A DNA stretch of 64,000 nucleotides from Siphonodentalium dalli (GCA_032622095.1 CP136064.1:176036247-176100246), one strand, 5' to 3'; counted from the stretch's first letter, positions 1 to 12,879 are shown. Notes: a model not told the origin generated them from the sequence alone. A program made the numbers and translations.

Positions 1-46
1 CCCAATAATGAAAATATAATACATAAAAATGCATTCCAGTTTTATT

Positions 47-440
47 AGCTCACCTGAGACAAAGTCTCCAGTGGAGCAAAAGTCATCACTCCTCTTCTGT
101 CCATCAATCGTCAACAATTCTTTAAACATCTTCTTCTCCGGAACCATGACTGAATAGGTTCATATTTGGTGTGGATGTTCCCTTGGTGACTCACATTCAG
201 CTTTGTTCAAATGAGGTCACGAAGTTGCGAAGCCAGGTCCATAACTGTTTCCCTCCATAGTTATTCTTAAAACGACTTCTTCTCAAATACCACTAACACC
301 TTTGTAACATCCGCAGAGTTATGAAAGTTTAATCTTTAATGAAATCAAGGAAACTTTCCCTTTCCATCACCCACCCCACATGACCCAGATCCCCACCCTG
401 CCCCCCAACAGCCCCCCCCCCCCCCACCCCATCTCATCTC
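47..440 (+). repeat. Hairpin-headed dispersed repeat, type 1 (AGCTCACC head)
   Basis: Head hairpin AGCTCACCTGAGAC / GTCTCCAGTGGAGC with a short loop, then a body with CAACAATTCTTTAAACATC, TTCATATTTGGTGTGGATG and TGTTCAAATGAGGTCAC. The tail from 306 is shared with 44013-44130. A poly-C run lies at 411-426. Confidence 0.75.
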
Positions 441-2342
441 CCAACTCACCTCTCCTACCAGAAGATTCAGTCAATGGTATTACCTACAGACAGAGAGAGT
501 TAATAGTACACATATCATCAATTGAGATTACATGTTATCCAACATAATTTGCTGTTCGACTATTGAACAGTTTATTTCTTATGACAGCACTGCAGGTGTG
601 TCATGTAAATTTCATCATTGGAGTACTGAAAATAAAAACTTTTTGGTCTCCTGTATATCCAGTTAATCTGGTATGTAACATTTTCATACCAAACCATTGG
701 GACATTGTAAACTTTTACTGTAAACTAGTCCTTGCCCTAATTCAGGATCACTTCACCTTATCAAACCTAATAACACTACACGACTCACAGCAGACAACAA
801 TTATAATATATAATTTCACAGTTGTCGACATTGAAATAATTTTAAAATGAATAGTTTCTATGGTTTCCTGGGGCGATGGAAGAGTGAAATTGATATATTA
901 TCAGCCGGTGGTTTCAATATGTAATAGCCTCTGTCAGTGTTTTCTCAGTCATAACATGAAGTGTTGTGTAAAAACAAGTGCGAAAATTGATCTTTTTTTG
1001 TAAGTGCCTATGTCCGAAACATCAATATGACGTTGAACATCACAGGTAAGTTGCCTGATGAGATATGTTTTAATCAATATGTCACTCAGTGGTCAAGTGT
1101 GTTTAACTTTACTGGGTGATGACACGTATGCAATACAAAGGCTCATCAAGAATTGGTATCACATTTTATAACTGTATGCTATCTTTCAATAAAACTGTGT
1201 CATGCTTGTGTAATTACGGAAGGGAAATCTGTATCAACTGAAGTATGTTGTAAATTTGTGTAGTCCCGTATCCACATGTATATAATATCTTTGCATAATT
1301 TAATTCTGTGTCAAGGTAAGTCAAGCCACTGATCACATTAAATGGATTCAAGGTCTTCGAATTGGATTCATGCGAAATTACAAAGATTTTATAAAAGCCT
1401 GTAGACAACTGTTATCAACATATATAAAATCCAAGTCTGTGTCTGTTTGTAACTCTGTCACAATTTTGGCTTGTCTAAAAATATTATCACACTCATGTCC
1501 GATTGTGCCCAAATTTTGACCATGTCCTTATCAGCTTAGAATATATGTAGGAAAATTTGTACACACTGGTCACATGGCCGGAGGAATGTCATGGGATTGG
1601 GACAGGCGCTTTTGACCTCAGATGAATTAAAGGGGGACTGGTAAATTGCATGATTAATACATGGCATTTATTATTAGCTCAGAAGATATGTGGGAAAATT
1701 TGTGTATAGAGATAACATGACACGGGAATCACGGGATAGGTGCCATTGACCTCAAATGACTTAAAGAGGCATTAATAATTAGCAATAAAGAGCATTTATT
1801 AGCAGGTAAAAGGTATATATGGGCGCCATCAATGCAGAAATAGGTAATTATGATAATTTGTTTCTTGCTTTACCTTCATTAGTTGCCATCTTTCATGGAG
1901 GGACCCATACATGACCTATATGTACTATATACACCCACATTTGAAGATGTCATGTGACCATGGTGATTACCATGCATTTCTGTCTGTGGTACATGTATAT
2001 GTACGGGTAATGCATTTAAATTTTAATATATGGTAAAAATCTGGGTCTAATCTTGATGGACTTATAGCTATATTTAGACCTGTTAAATTATTGCAACCAC
2101 ATAGGCTTATAACATATCCCGTATATATATGTTTAAAAAATAAAAATAAAAACAAATTAATTAAATTTATGCTCACCCGCCCAGCTGTCACGCCCCTTAT
2201 TATCACGTACGTCTGTCCATCCAAACTTTGTAACTCTATATCTGCGATCTTTGATGGTTGTATTTGAATGATCTCTGGTATGCTGATGAGCCACCATGTG
2301 GGAAAGGATATTTACTAACAGTGGGTTTCATCCATTCATTTT
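441..2342. other. Intergenic, no feature identified
   Basis: AT-rich. Short open frames lack protein-like composition. A faint GTCTGTGTCTGT repeat body lies near 1430-1760. Confidence 0.5.
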
Positions 2343-3020
2343 GAGTTCAACTTGACAAGCTTGAGCTATCCCATAGGTTAGCATCCATCATCTGTCCATC
2401 AATAGTTTCCCTCGGCACACTCCACGGGTCACATCCCTTATCCGATCATCACCAAACTTCATTTAAATCTTCGGGATCCCACTAAATGGGAGTCATCAAT
2501 TTTTTTCCGAAATTCATTAAAAAACAAGGCAGCCAGAGGCCATATTTGGATTTCGCATTTTAATTCATCGGAATGCCCTGCAGCCCACATTTATTGGAGA
2601 ATTGTTTTGAAAATTTACAGGCATGTTTAGTATCGCTTCTTGATGGGAGCTATCAAATTTGAACGATTTTTGCTTTGTTAAAAAAGATGGCCACCAGCAG
2701 CCTGCATTTACAAGCATGTTTAGGATAACCTCTAGATGGGAGCTATCAAATTTGAATGATTTTCGATGAAAAATATGGCTGCCAGCAGTCATCTTGGATT
2801 TTACTCATTACATGATTGACTATTTCAACATGCCCTGCAGCCAACATTTTTTTCATCCAATTGATCCCAAACTTTGTTATGGCTCTTCTAGTTAACTTCT
2901 GGTTGCCTAAACATTTCTACTCTCCTTATTCCTTATTTCTTCATTTACTGTAATGTATGACATTATCATCTTACCATGTTGAGCTACTGTGTCATTGACC
3001 CTTTCATTTGTTACATGGTG
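2343..3020 (+). repeat. Type 2-like repeat, degenerate head
   Basis: AGTTCAACTTGACAAGCTTGAGCT-like head (2343 on), CATCATCTGTCCATCAATAG, and units with TAGATGGGAGCTATCAAATT and ATGGCTGCCAGCAG. Confidence 0.65.
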
Positions 3021-3187
3021 TATATATACAAATTGTACTCTTTTTCTCTGAGGCTTTAACTTTTGTCATGTAAATAAGTCTGTGAGGAATATAATGTCTG
3101 CATATATGTATTTCATGTTTTTATTGACCTGTTTTGATCCCCAAAAATTAGAATATTTACTGGGTTTCAAGATGAGGCTTAAACATT

Positions 3188-3250
3188 GATATGCTTAAGA
3201 TGGCATAATATATATATGTTTAAGATGGCATAATATATATATATATATAC
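3188..3250. repeat. Short duplication with AT microsatellite
   Basis: TTAAGATGGCATAATATATA occurs twice, followed by (TA)n. Confidence 0.8.
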
Positions 3251-3373
3251 TGCTTATACTGAATCCGTCTTTAATATGCAGTGTGTATACACCCACATAT
3301 CCTTGAGCATGGCCTATATGCCGGATCTCTACTTTAATCTTCATGGAGCTTTACATTCTATCCAGGTGACCTA

Positions 3374-3586
3374 CTGTAATGCCCTAAGTAATCGACTCCT
3401 TAAACACAGCAGAATTATGGGTAACTTTTCAGGATTTAGTCGGAAATATGGCTTGTTGCCATTCATCGGAAAGCTCTCCCCGAGAGCTTTCCGATGAATG
3501 GCAACAAGCCATATTTCCGACTAAATCCTGAAAAGTTACCCATAATTATGCTGTGTTTAAGGAGTCGATTACTTAGCGCATTACTG
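3374..3586. mobile_element. Palindromic TA-MITE, copy 1 (213 bp)
   Basis: The element reads CAGTAATGCCCTAA at one end and its reverse complement at the other, and the arms pair along their whole length (about 100 bases each) around a short centre near GAAAGCTCTC. Most copies are flanked by TA on both sides, which fits a Tc1/mariner or pogo-type target duplication. It has no coding capacity. Here the 5' flank is TA and the 3' flank AA. Both arms share TTAAACACAG, where the family has TTAACCACAG, and both have AAGTAAT for AAATAAT. Confidence 0.9.
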
Positions 3587-3599
3587 AATTTTGTTTTGA

Positions 3600-3870
3600 A
3601 GCTTTGCACAGATATTTACCACCATGGGAACCTGTGCACCTGCGATTATGAGATGGGTTCAAAATATTTCAAAGATTTTCAATCAAAAACATGGCTGTTA
3701 GCAGCCATCTTGGATTTAACTCTTTCCATGACTAAATCTTTCGTTTTTTATTCAATTGATCCCAATTTCACACAGATTTTTGAGGTGACCTCTAGATGTG
3801 AGTGATAAATTTGTTACCTTGTTGAAAAACATGTCTATCAGTGGTCATCTTGGATGTAATTGGTGTCAAA
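3600..3870 (+). repeat. Type 2-like repeat fragment
   Basis: ATGGCTGTTAGCAGCCATC and GACCTCTAGATGTGAG match the units of the type 2 repeats. The start shares 34 bases with 6489-6522. Confidence 0.6.
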
Positions 3871-4233
3871 ATTATATGCATGACCAAAATATAGATGAGT
3901 GCGTTGATACTATATATTGCGTACACAAGTATACAAATATACTTTATTTAAAAGCACAAAACTAAATTATGATATGCTTACACATGTCGACATTTGGTTT
4001 CAAACAGAATCGTATATGTGACCTGCATTTGGTTTCCCAGCATGCTAAGTGACATAGTACACAAGCTCTAATAACTCGAACCGTGTCAAGAAGCATTGCT
4101 TTGTTGTCAGTGAAGGACATTTTTTTTATTCAGAACAACTTTCTTATATGTCTCATTTATCAATATTTATCAGATCTTTTCAAGGGTATAAAAGTAATTT
4201 CTCCCTGTACCTTTTAAAACTGTTTTTAGTCAG

Positions 4234-4633
4234 TTAACCCTTTACCCAACAGAAGGGCCCTGTGCCAATGCATTCTCTTATATATGCGAGTCGACCATAG
4301 GTCGCCTCGCATATATAAGAGAATGCATTGGCTTAACACATTTGAAATTATAAAATTGTTAAAGAATGTAAGAAAAAATGGTAAAAAGTGTTAATTTTTT
4401 TTTTTTTTTAGGCCAATGCATTCTCTTATATATGCGAGGCGACCTATGGTCGACTCGCATATATAAGAGAATGCATTGGCACAGGGCATAACTGTAACTA
4501 TCACAATGTGGTCAAGGAGCCGGTTCCAATGATATCCATATTTGTATGGTTCTATTGAGACAGACCGAAGATATTTTAGGCTGTTGAAGCTTTATTTGGC
4601 CGGTTTTGGCCGGTTTGTTGGGTAAAGGGTTAA
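4234..4633. mobile_element. TTAA-flanked piggyBac-like MITE, copy A (400 bp)
   Basis: The ends are TTAACCCTTTACCCAACA and its reverse complement. TTAA target sites with CCC-starting ends fit piggyBac-type elements. Inside are two copies, in opposite orientation, of a palindromic module (4263-4332 and 4412-4480) built around GCCAATGCATTCTC, TATATGCGAG and CGACC, with an AT-rich spacer. It has no coding capacity. Confidence 0.85.
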
Positions 4634-6389
4634 TGAAATCGTGACTGAACACTCAGAACTAAACGATGTTGCCCCTGTGGGGATCGACCTTCTAGTTTCA
4701 GAAGGTCCAGTCTCTTATCCATTATCCCTGACACAAAAAACAGTCCCTTTATTCTCCTTTCCACATAATTTTCCAAATGAGCACTTCGTAATCTGAATGT
4801 TCATGCCTACATAATTTATGCACAACAACCCCCACTGAGACATTTGACGGAGAACTATAGTGCGCTTCTGAGGAATATTCACTCCACCCTCACCAGCAAC
4901 ATTTCCAAAGAGCTTATGAACCATGCAATTCATTTCCTTGTCAATAGGGGTGTGCATTTCATTTGCATATCAGCTTGTAATAGAACAGCCAGCATGCCAG
5001 GTTACAATAGTAGTGTTCTCCTGCTGGTTTCATGTGATAAATGTGAAGTTCAATTAAAAAATATCATATACATAGTTGTACCAAAAAATATAGTGAAATT
5101 GTGTCAAAAGTATACATTGTGCATATAAATAAACAAATGTACTATAAACAGTGGAACACTAATATTTTATGATATAGCTATGCACGTTGACATTCGGCTT
5201 TGTGATAAAGTACGCAATCTCTTAACAACATGAACCATGTCAAAGGGTGTGGTTTTGTTGTCAGCCAAGGACTTATTTTATACAGAAAAACATTGATATA
5301 TGTTTCTATTATCAAGATTTATCTGAAGTTTATAATGTATAAAAGTAATCCCTTTCTGTATATTTTAATACTGTGTTTTAAATTTTAAGTCAGTTAATGG
5401 ACTCGCGACTTGACATTAGGAACAGGTGCAATTCTTTCTCAACCGCTAATTAAAAAATTTGAACCAGCACAAACAAAATTATCTCAAATTATACAGAAAA
5501 ATATAAGAAATAAAACATATTTTTGGCACTATATTGATCGTTCTCATAGGTATGTTTTGGGATATATCTTACCAAATTATGTATAAATAATTTGGGGGTT
5601 CAAACGAGCCATGTCTGTTTAAGTGGAGCCATCATTACTCTCCTGCAATTTTCAAACAGACAGGCCTGCTTCCTAGCTTTTTCAGTGTGAATCCCTTATT
5701 CACACAACTAAGTTCCTGCTATGTGACATCTTATGAAGGATATCCTGGAGGAAGCCATACAGGATCTGTAAGACTGTAACCATTGGATCCAGTTTATAAT
5801 GCCAGGATGTGTCAAGATTGTTCCTCTTCAATCATCAACAATTTAGGGGATAAAGTTGCTGTGACTAGCACTTCTACCCCTTTGCACATAGTTTCATGCA
5901 GGGAGTGATATTAATGTGTTTAAAGTCAGCTATCAAAGACAGTTCATCATGTATCTTTTGTGCCAAAACTGTTATCCAGTTGCTCTTTGAATTCTTGTGG
6001 TGATTCGGTGGAAATGTGTGATCGGGGAAAACGTTCCAGTTGGTGATAATTCTTTGTGATCACTGAACTGATTTTTGGCTATTATTTTCTTCTGAAGTTG
6101 GTATTGCAGCTATGTCCACATGTCCTATTTTATGTAGCAGTTTCGAAGAAAACATGACTCGATTTTGTATAGTCTGTGGGTTATTTTTTTCACTTCTATC
6201 ATGTCACCTCACATTACCCCTTTCTTTACTAAATGCTCATTGGCGAGTAGTAGTTTCCTTAAGAAATGATAGGATAATAAGTTCAAATACGTAGTTTTTT
6301 TTAACTTAATTATTATCTGAACATTTCCCACCAATGAATAGTAATCCTTCTGCACTTATATTATATGTAGTCTGCTTATTATACTGGAA
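4634..6389. other. Intergenic, no feature identified
   Basis: AT-rich. The overlapping open frames at 4715-5128 on the two strands are short and unlike protein. Segments near 3960-4200 and 5140-5360 resemble each other (ACAATCTCTTAACAACATGAACC against ACAAGCTCTAATAACTCGAACC). Confidence 0.45.
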
Positions 6390-6560
6390 TCAGCTTGTCC
6401 GTCCGTCCGTCGTCCGAGGACACAAATTTGTCCGGAGTCTTTCTCAGTCGTTTTTGATCAATTTCCTTGAAACTTGGCACAAACTTCAACCACCATGGGA
6501 ACCTGTGCACCTGCGATTATGACGTCTGTCAGACTTTTTTTGGGTGGAGTTATCCCCCCT
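6390..6560 (+). repeat. GTCCGTCC dispersed repeat fragment
   Basis: TTGTCCGTCCGTCCGTCG, then TTTCCTTGAAACTTGGCAC and ACCATGGGAACCTGTGCACC. No clear hairpin at its head. Confidence 0.6.
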
Positions 6561-8830
6561 TTTTCGAAATTTTTGCAACATGTATAATTTTGTCCAAGCT
6601 TTTATTCCTACATTTTTAGATGGCTGTGGGCATGAGGGTTCAAAGTTTTAAGAAATGAATGTGGTCAAGGGAATTTGACCGTGAGAAAATTTCAGCACTT
6701 AATGAATCCCTTCAATGTTTGCTGAATTTTTATTTTAGGCCTGAATGTTATGAGTCCTTAAAGCAATGTAACGGAATTTATACTAGGCATTTATAAATTT
6801 ACCAAACTCTTACGGGCACATATTTCTTAAGGAGGTTCACAGTGGAAGCTCTTCGAAGCTCTTCGATGTAGTGACTTGTTACAAATTAGGCTGTTCATTA
6901 TGACTACTATGTTAGACTATACATTGGAGTAAATCTGAAGTATGTACTGTGAAGCTTAATTGTCACTTTAGTAACTCTTAAGCCTCTTGGGATAAAACTT
7001 TTCATGTTGCTACATTGGTCAAGCTACTTCAGGGTTCATCAACATGATGCAGCGTGGATGCTTAATTGTAGTATACTGATAGCGGCTTAGTATGTGACAC
7101 TGCATTGACATCAAGAACGGAAGGGACATCCAGCCACAATAATCTCATTGAAAATGCAATTAAAGTAGTGTTGATTTTTCTCTCCACATGAGCAGATCAA
7201 TATGTCGCCATTGTCTTTGATGGACCAATCGTGTCGTCCCGCGTGTCTCTGTAACCGTCGGAGGTTCTCTGCTGCGATCCGAGACCGGTGCTGATCTCCA
7301 TGCCATTCTTGAAAAGGCCTGCCTGCATTATGTGTCCTACCAGATCTATTATGAAGCAGGTCTCTTCACGCATCCAGTTCTATGTACTCCCATTGATTTT
7401 TCATATGAAAGATTAATTTTAATTTTGTTAACATTGGTTTGTGTATGATAGCCTCTATTTGCTCATTTGCTATTTCATGTTGTTTCATATATTTTTTTGT
7501 AATTTGTTAGATTGAGGAGGCATAAAGTTGTTTTTTTTTTTAATTTAATTTTTGTAATATGACATATTCTTTGCTTTTTATCTCTTATATTTTATGTGCA
7601 AGATTTGAGTTCAGATTAATTTTGATTGTCTCAGATTGTCTTTGTATAAACTGTGTAATAAACATTGTTTTGACTGAGAAGTAAATCCACTTCAGACACT
7701 GAAAAGTATTTATTTGGTGGTGGTGGAGTTTATGAAAAATATTACAAACAGTTTCAAAAGATTATTTTGAACACCATGATAAAACATTACCCAGCTGTCC
7801 ATGTGTGTTAAGAGCATGCAAAGGTTCTTGTTGTTTTATTACTTTGTTGTTTTATTACTCTTGAAGAAATTGGGGTTGTGGGATGAGCTATTCTAATATC
7901 TTGCCTTTGTTTGCTAGCATAAATCCTTTCTTTACTAAATGGATTCTCCCATTCAATTATGATCTACATTGGAATTCATCTGGAGGGGTGATCATGAAAT
8001 GTAAGACAGCAGACAGATGAAAAGATAACACAATTGTGGAAGGATTTATATTAATTGTGGGACATGTTTAAATAAGATAATAAGTTTGTTGAACTAATTA
8101 TCTGAAAATTTCCTAAGGAACTACTTCTCAAAAATACCCACATAAAACAGATTTTATTTATTAATAATTATTAATTATTTATGAAAAACATCATCGATTA
8201 TCATGATCAGTTTAATTTGATTTATATATCTCTGTATAATTGAATTATAAGCTGCCAATCCATGGAATAATATAAAACAATTGGTTATCACACATTAACC
8301 ATTAAGGTTGTTTCTTGATTACCTAAATTTTGTTGATTACTTTCCGCTGCAGAAATTACAGTAGCATCAAGTGATATGACCACGCCTATATACAGCGTGC
8401 CAATGTATATACATGAAAACTATCTGATACTTCCTACGATTTAAAGGGGAATTTCGCTGTTGCATCAGAATTCTTTCGGGTAGGACCGACCTGCCAATAT
8501 CCATGCTGCTTATATGACCCTCACTGCACAAGTACCTAGAGAAATCAACAAGACTCTTGCTAACATTTGCAAAAAAAATGAAATTGAAATGAACAACTGA
8601 TTAGCTGAAATAAATCAGGAACACGCAATTTTGTGATAACTTAACACTAGCCAATAAAAAACGTTGAATTGACGACGCCACCTGATCAATTGATAATTAG
8701 AGGTCTGAGTGACAGTTCGTCGGGTTCAACTTTATGTGTTTTTCTTCAGAAATAATATCAGAGATTTTCGCTTGTTTTACTTCTACCTACTACTTTATAC
8801 TTATGGTGGTTCCCCTGCGAGTTTTGTTGT
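6561..8830. other. Intergenic except for the patch at 7190-7448
   Basis: AT-rich. A polyadenylation-like GTGTAATAAACATTG lies at 7650 with no supported gene upstream. Fragments of the TTTACTAAATGGATTCTCCC repeat lie at 7930-8100. Confidence 0.45.
7190..7448 (+). pseudogene. Possible decayed coding patch
   Basis: This stretch is richer in GC than its surroundings. One frame reads ADQYVAIVFDGPIVSSRV before a stop (about 7193-7252). Another, from about 7221, stays open for some 75 codons and reads GADLHAILEKACLHYVSYQI in its middle. A minus-strand frame is also open over the same bases. I cannot name a family, and it could be chance. No clear splice sites bound it. Confidence 0.22.
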
Positions 8831-9132
8831 TTAACCCTTTGATGATGGGAGCTGCACTGGCACAATATTAAAGATCCTGTGCCAATGCATTCTCTTATAT
8901 ATACGAGTCGACCGTAGGTCACCTCGCATAACCTCGCATAAAAAGAGAATGCATTGGCCTAACAAATGTTTATCATTTTTTTTATATTAATGTTTCTAAA
9001 AAAAATTAACAATTTTTATCATTTTTTATCATTTTTTCTTACATTCTTTGGTCGACTCGCATATATAAGAGTATGCATTGGCACAGGGTTTTCGCAAAAA
9101 AAATCATGAGGCTCCCATCATGAAAGGGATAA
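8831..9132. mobile_element. TTAA-flanked piggyBac-like MITE, copy B
   Basis: Ends TTAACCCTTTGATGATGGG and CCCATCATGAAAGGGATAA; the 3' TTAA has decayed to ATAA. It contains the GCCAATGCATTCTC module and repeats of TTATCATTTTTTCTTAC. Confidence 0.8.
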
Positions 9133-9580
9133 TAATCTGAAGTAAAGATATTTGTTGATCCTGATACATCATCATTTCAGGTGAGGTTAATACAGTGCTA
9201 GAGAATGGACCATAATTTTACCAGGGATAATATGACTTTCTAATGAGGTTTGTATCAATTCCACATTGATAAACTGTAAGACATAATAAACACATCAAAA
9301 TTGTTAAGTTTTCCCTGACATATTACACTGAATCTCAAGAATCCTCAGGCCGATTGTTGGGAAATTTGACATATACATTCAGTATATTAGAATTGATGAC
9401 GTGGGCTAATGTTGACTCGCTAAGTGCTTGCTTGCTTGCTTGGGTGAGCACTGTTTGTGTGGATGTGGTGCTTAAAGGGGTAATGTACACTAAATCCGGC
9501 TATCTTTGGGACCATCTCCTTTTATACTCAACGGAATATATGCAACAAATGAATACATTTCAGCCATGGATTAGTGAAAA

Positions 9581-9718
9581 ATATACTTGTGTTCTCTATG
9601 AACGATGCAAATAACATGGTAATTATAATGAAAATGAATTTATGACTCCAGCCATTTATTCATTTTCATTATAATTACCATGTTGTGTGCATCGTTTATA
9701 GAGCACACGAGTGTATAT
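9581..9718. repeat. Inverted repeat, arms about 58 bp
   Basis: 9581-9638 (TTCTCTATGAACGATGCA, AACATGGTAATTATAATG) is mirrored by 9658-9718 around a 19-base loop. Confidence 0.82.
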
Positions 9719-9749
9719 AAGGCTTACAAGTTCAAGGTAAATATTGTTA

Positions 9750-9853
9750 GGCCAATGTATTCGTTTATATATGCAAGGCTCCCATATATAAGAAAATGCA
9801 TTGGTACAGGGTTTTCGCAAAACATCAGGAAGCTCCACTCATGGAAGGGTTAA
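9750..9853. mobile_element. TTAA piggyBac-like MITE, copy C (partial)
   Basis: Only the right part is recognisable: one short CCAATGTATTC module, ACAGGGTTTTCGCAAAA, and the terminal GGAAGGGTTAA. Confidence 0.7.
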
Positions 9854-10662
9854 AGACTCATGTGAAGAACAGTAGTACCATAGTACATGTACGGTATACC
9901 GTGGTAGTACCATTATATAAATTATTTCTATCAATTTAATTCTAACAAATATGTTAAAGACTCATATGAAGAACTGCTTAGTTCTGCATGTATACCCCAT
10001 GCATGTCACGACAGGAAGGCACCGTGCCTGCATGGATTTAATACTTCCATACTATTAGGGTCAAATGGGGCTGCTAATTCCTCTTGCAGTAGATGAGGCA
10101 TTTTGTTTTATTACTTGGTTTACGGATTGTTTTGGCTAAAAGGTAGGGGAGGAAAAAAAATAAATATAAAATCTGTATAATTTGTTTTTTAATTTAAATT
10201 GTCAAAAAATAAGGTCGGGGAAATAAAATATTATAATAATCTCCTCATCTAAAACAAGCCACCATATCACCTATAGCTATGTCTTGCCCTTGCCACTTGC
10301 ATAGGCAAATATAATATTTGTTTTATTTGGACGGGTCTTTAAAGCAAGATACTGATACCGGTACATGACAAACTATCACCAATATCAAAGTCTGTCATGT
10401 TGTTGTTGACATTCAATACCATAATGATCACCAGGAGGCTTCGCTGTTCAATCGATGTTGTATATTTTATGCAAACTTATAGTTGTTAAATTTTTTTTAT
10501 ATGTCTGGATTAATATTCCCATTGGCGGAAATAAAAAAAAATGAAAACTAAGGGTAGGGAAATCCGTAAACCAAGTAATAAAAAATAAAATGTCTGAGGA
10601 GTGTCATTGTTTAGTGTCATTACCCATTCTTTTGTAGACTGCTCGCTCCCTTTGGTGTCATA
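9854..10662. other. Intergenic, no feature identified
   Basis: Only low-complexity AT-rich text, with a duplicated GACTCATGTGAAGAAC / GACTCATATGAAGAAC near 9855 and 9957. Confidence 0.45.
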
Positions 10663-10875
10663 CAGTAATGCCCTAATTAATCGACTTCTTTACCACAGCA
10701 GAATTATGGGTAACTTTTCAGGATTTAGTCGGAAATATGGCTTGTTGCCATTCATCGGAAAGCTCTCGGCGAGAGCTTTCGGATGAATGGCAACAAGCCA
10801 TATTTCCAAATAAATCCTGAAAAGTTACCCATAATTCTGCTGTGGTTAAGAAGTCGATTAATTAGGGCATTACTG
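10663..10875. mobile_element. Palindromic TA-MITE, copy 2 (213 bp)
   Basis: Complete copy with TA on both flanks. Both arms carry the copy-specific variants AATTAAT and GACTTC where the family has AAATAAT and GACTCC. The C form of GGGTAAYTTTTC is present in both arms. Confidence 0.92.
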
Positions 10876-11064
10876 TAGAGTCGCCAAGGAGAGGTCCACC
10901 TGTCATTTACCATGAATTCTGATATTTGAACATGACCATGCACACTGATTTGCCACAGCCACTGCCAACAGTGACCTTGCGTGACTTCCCCTTACCTCCA
11001 TTAGGGTGTCCACACATATCCATATATATTTCCAGAAGAATATTTGCAAGGTTATATTCAAGGT

Positions 11065-11190
11065 GGAGAAAATAAATAGATTTATAAAATCTAAATCTAA
11101 TCATTCTGAACTTTGAAGGGCGGGTTCCTCATCTCGAATAAAATATTTTTTTACCCCCGAATCCAAAGAAATAGTAAATTAGGGTGTTAA
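11065..11190 (-). mobile_element. TTAA(AGGTACTCAATCC) element fragment, inverted
   Basis: GGGTTCCTCATCTCGAATAAA and TTACCCCCGAATCCAAAGAA match the minus strand of copies 1-2. Confidence 0.55.
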
Positions 11191-11612
11191 ATAGGAGAGT
11201 ATCTTTAAGCTGTTAGTGCTTATGTGTTATATCTTATGACCTTTACACTGTATTTTCCTATTATAATTTCTTTCTCCAACTCGAAATAACTTACTTTGTA
11301 ATATACACAGACTTTCTTAGTTGTGACAGAATATATGAACGAGTCCATTGAATTGAGACCATTCCGATTGTGATCATTGCAAATATACTGTTAGCCACAA
11401 AGCAGATATCATTGTTGATAGGAAACTACCCATGACCTAGTTCCCTGAGCATGATTCAGCTGGTTAACCCTCGTAAACACCTATTGTGTTTAATATTGAC
11501 CAACATATTGACCAATATAAGTTTAACACTATGCATTGCACACAAAACCTTTGTTGTTTTGAAAAATATTCGATTCAAATGGCACACCTCATTATGAAGT
11601 GAAATTGGTCTA

Positions 11613-11953
11613 TTAACAGCGCGGTAGTATATTCATTGTGTGTCTATGAATAATGGTTGATATAGATGAGCTATGTCAGCCTACTTAAATACTTGCACCA
11701 AAGTGGTTGTACACAGAAAAAATGGATTCGCCCTTTTATAGCAATAATGATACACATGTGTATTATTATTGCAATAAAAGGGTGAATCCATCACTTGCAC
11801 CCAAGATACACATGTGTATCATTATTGCAATAAAAGGGTGAACCAATCACTTCTGTGTACAACCACTTGGGTGCAAGTAGTTAACTAGGCTAACATAGCT
11901 CATCTATATCAACCATTATTCATAGACACACAATGAATATATACCACTGTTAT
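11613..11953. mobile_element. Foldback element with arms of about 140 bp
   Basis: Left arm 11613-11766 (TATTCATTGTGTGTCTATG, GATATAGATGAGCTATG, GGTTGTACACAG, TTCGCCCTTTTAT) is mirrored by 11810-11953. The centre has an extra direct copy of the unit ACACATGTGTAT..ATTGCAATAAAAGGGTGAA. No reading frame. Confidence 0.8.
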
Positions 11954-12112
11954 TATATAAATAGACCACACTGTATTTAGGCCCTGACTAAAAACAGGTG
12001 GTCAATGCAGAAGAATTTGTTGTTTTTTTTACACATAAATAAAACACTTAGTAAAATGACCATTTCCTACACAAGGGGGAAGTTTTGTGTGATGGAGAAA
12101 TAAACTATACTA

Positions 12113-12324
12113 CAGTAATGCCCTATATAATCGACTCCTTAACCACAGCAGAATTATGGGTAATTTTTCAGGATTTAGTCGGAAATATGGCTTGTTGCCA
12201 TTCATCGGAATGCTCTCGTGAGAGCTTTCCGATGAATGGCAACAAGCCATATTTCCGACTAAATCCTGAAAAATTACCCATAATTCTTCTGTGGTTAAGG
12301 AGTCGATTATTTAGGGCATTGCTG
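12113..12324. mobile_element. Palindromic TA-MITE, copy 3 (212 bp)
   Basis: Complete copy with TA flanks and the T form of GGGTAAYTTTTC in both arms. The centre is shortened to GCTCTCGTGAGAGC. Confidence 0.92.
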
Positions 12325-12344
12325 TAACTATCTACTGCTGTCAC

Positions 12345-12879
12345 TTAAAGGGACTCAAGGCCTTCAAAGTGGGTTCATGGTAAATAACATAAATGTCTGT
12401 AAAACATATTCATCAACAAGTACATGTAAAAATAGATTCATCAACAAGTACATGTAAAAATAGATTAACTTAATAATTCTCTAATAAAGAGGTTTTGCAT
12501 GTCAAAACCAATTACTGCTACAGTGAAATTATCGATAACAGTCCAACAAGTCCAATAAGATACCAAAGTTTAATTAAAACTTGGCCGTAAACATTGGAAA
12601 AGGTCAAAGCATACTTGAAACAAATTCTGAAAATCATATTGGAACCAAAATATTTTAACTTACTACACAATTGGCAATGTTTGTTGACAAATACCTGTAA
12701 CAGTTTTGTTTATACATAACAATGGTTTCAACATGCAAAAATATCATTATTGGAGAATTATCAAAAAGGACAAACTTTACCTATTTCTTTAGACATAAGT
12801 TCATCTTAGTGGTGATGTTTTTACAGATTGTTATGTCTTTTTGCACATTTATCCACTGTAGTTCCTTGGGTCCCTTTAA
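12345..12879. mobile_element. TTAA(AGGGACTCAAGG) element, complete copy (535 bp)
   Basis: Ends TTAAAGGGACTCAAGGCCTT and CCTTGGGTCCCTTTAA. A 28-base direct duplication (TTCATCAACAAGTACATG) lies at 12409-12464. The same family recurs at 35204-35646 and 46058-46099. Confidence 0.72.

Noticed and set aside
7640-7665. AATAAA near 7650 as the 3' end of a gene
   Set aside because: No supported coding sequence upstream, and AATAAA is frequent in AT-rich DNA.
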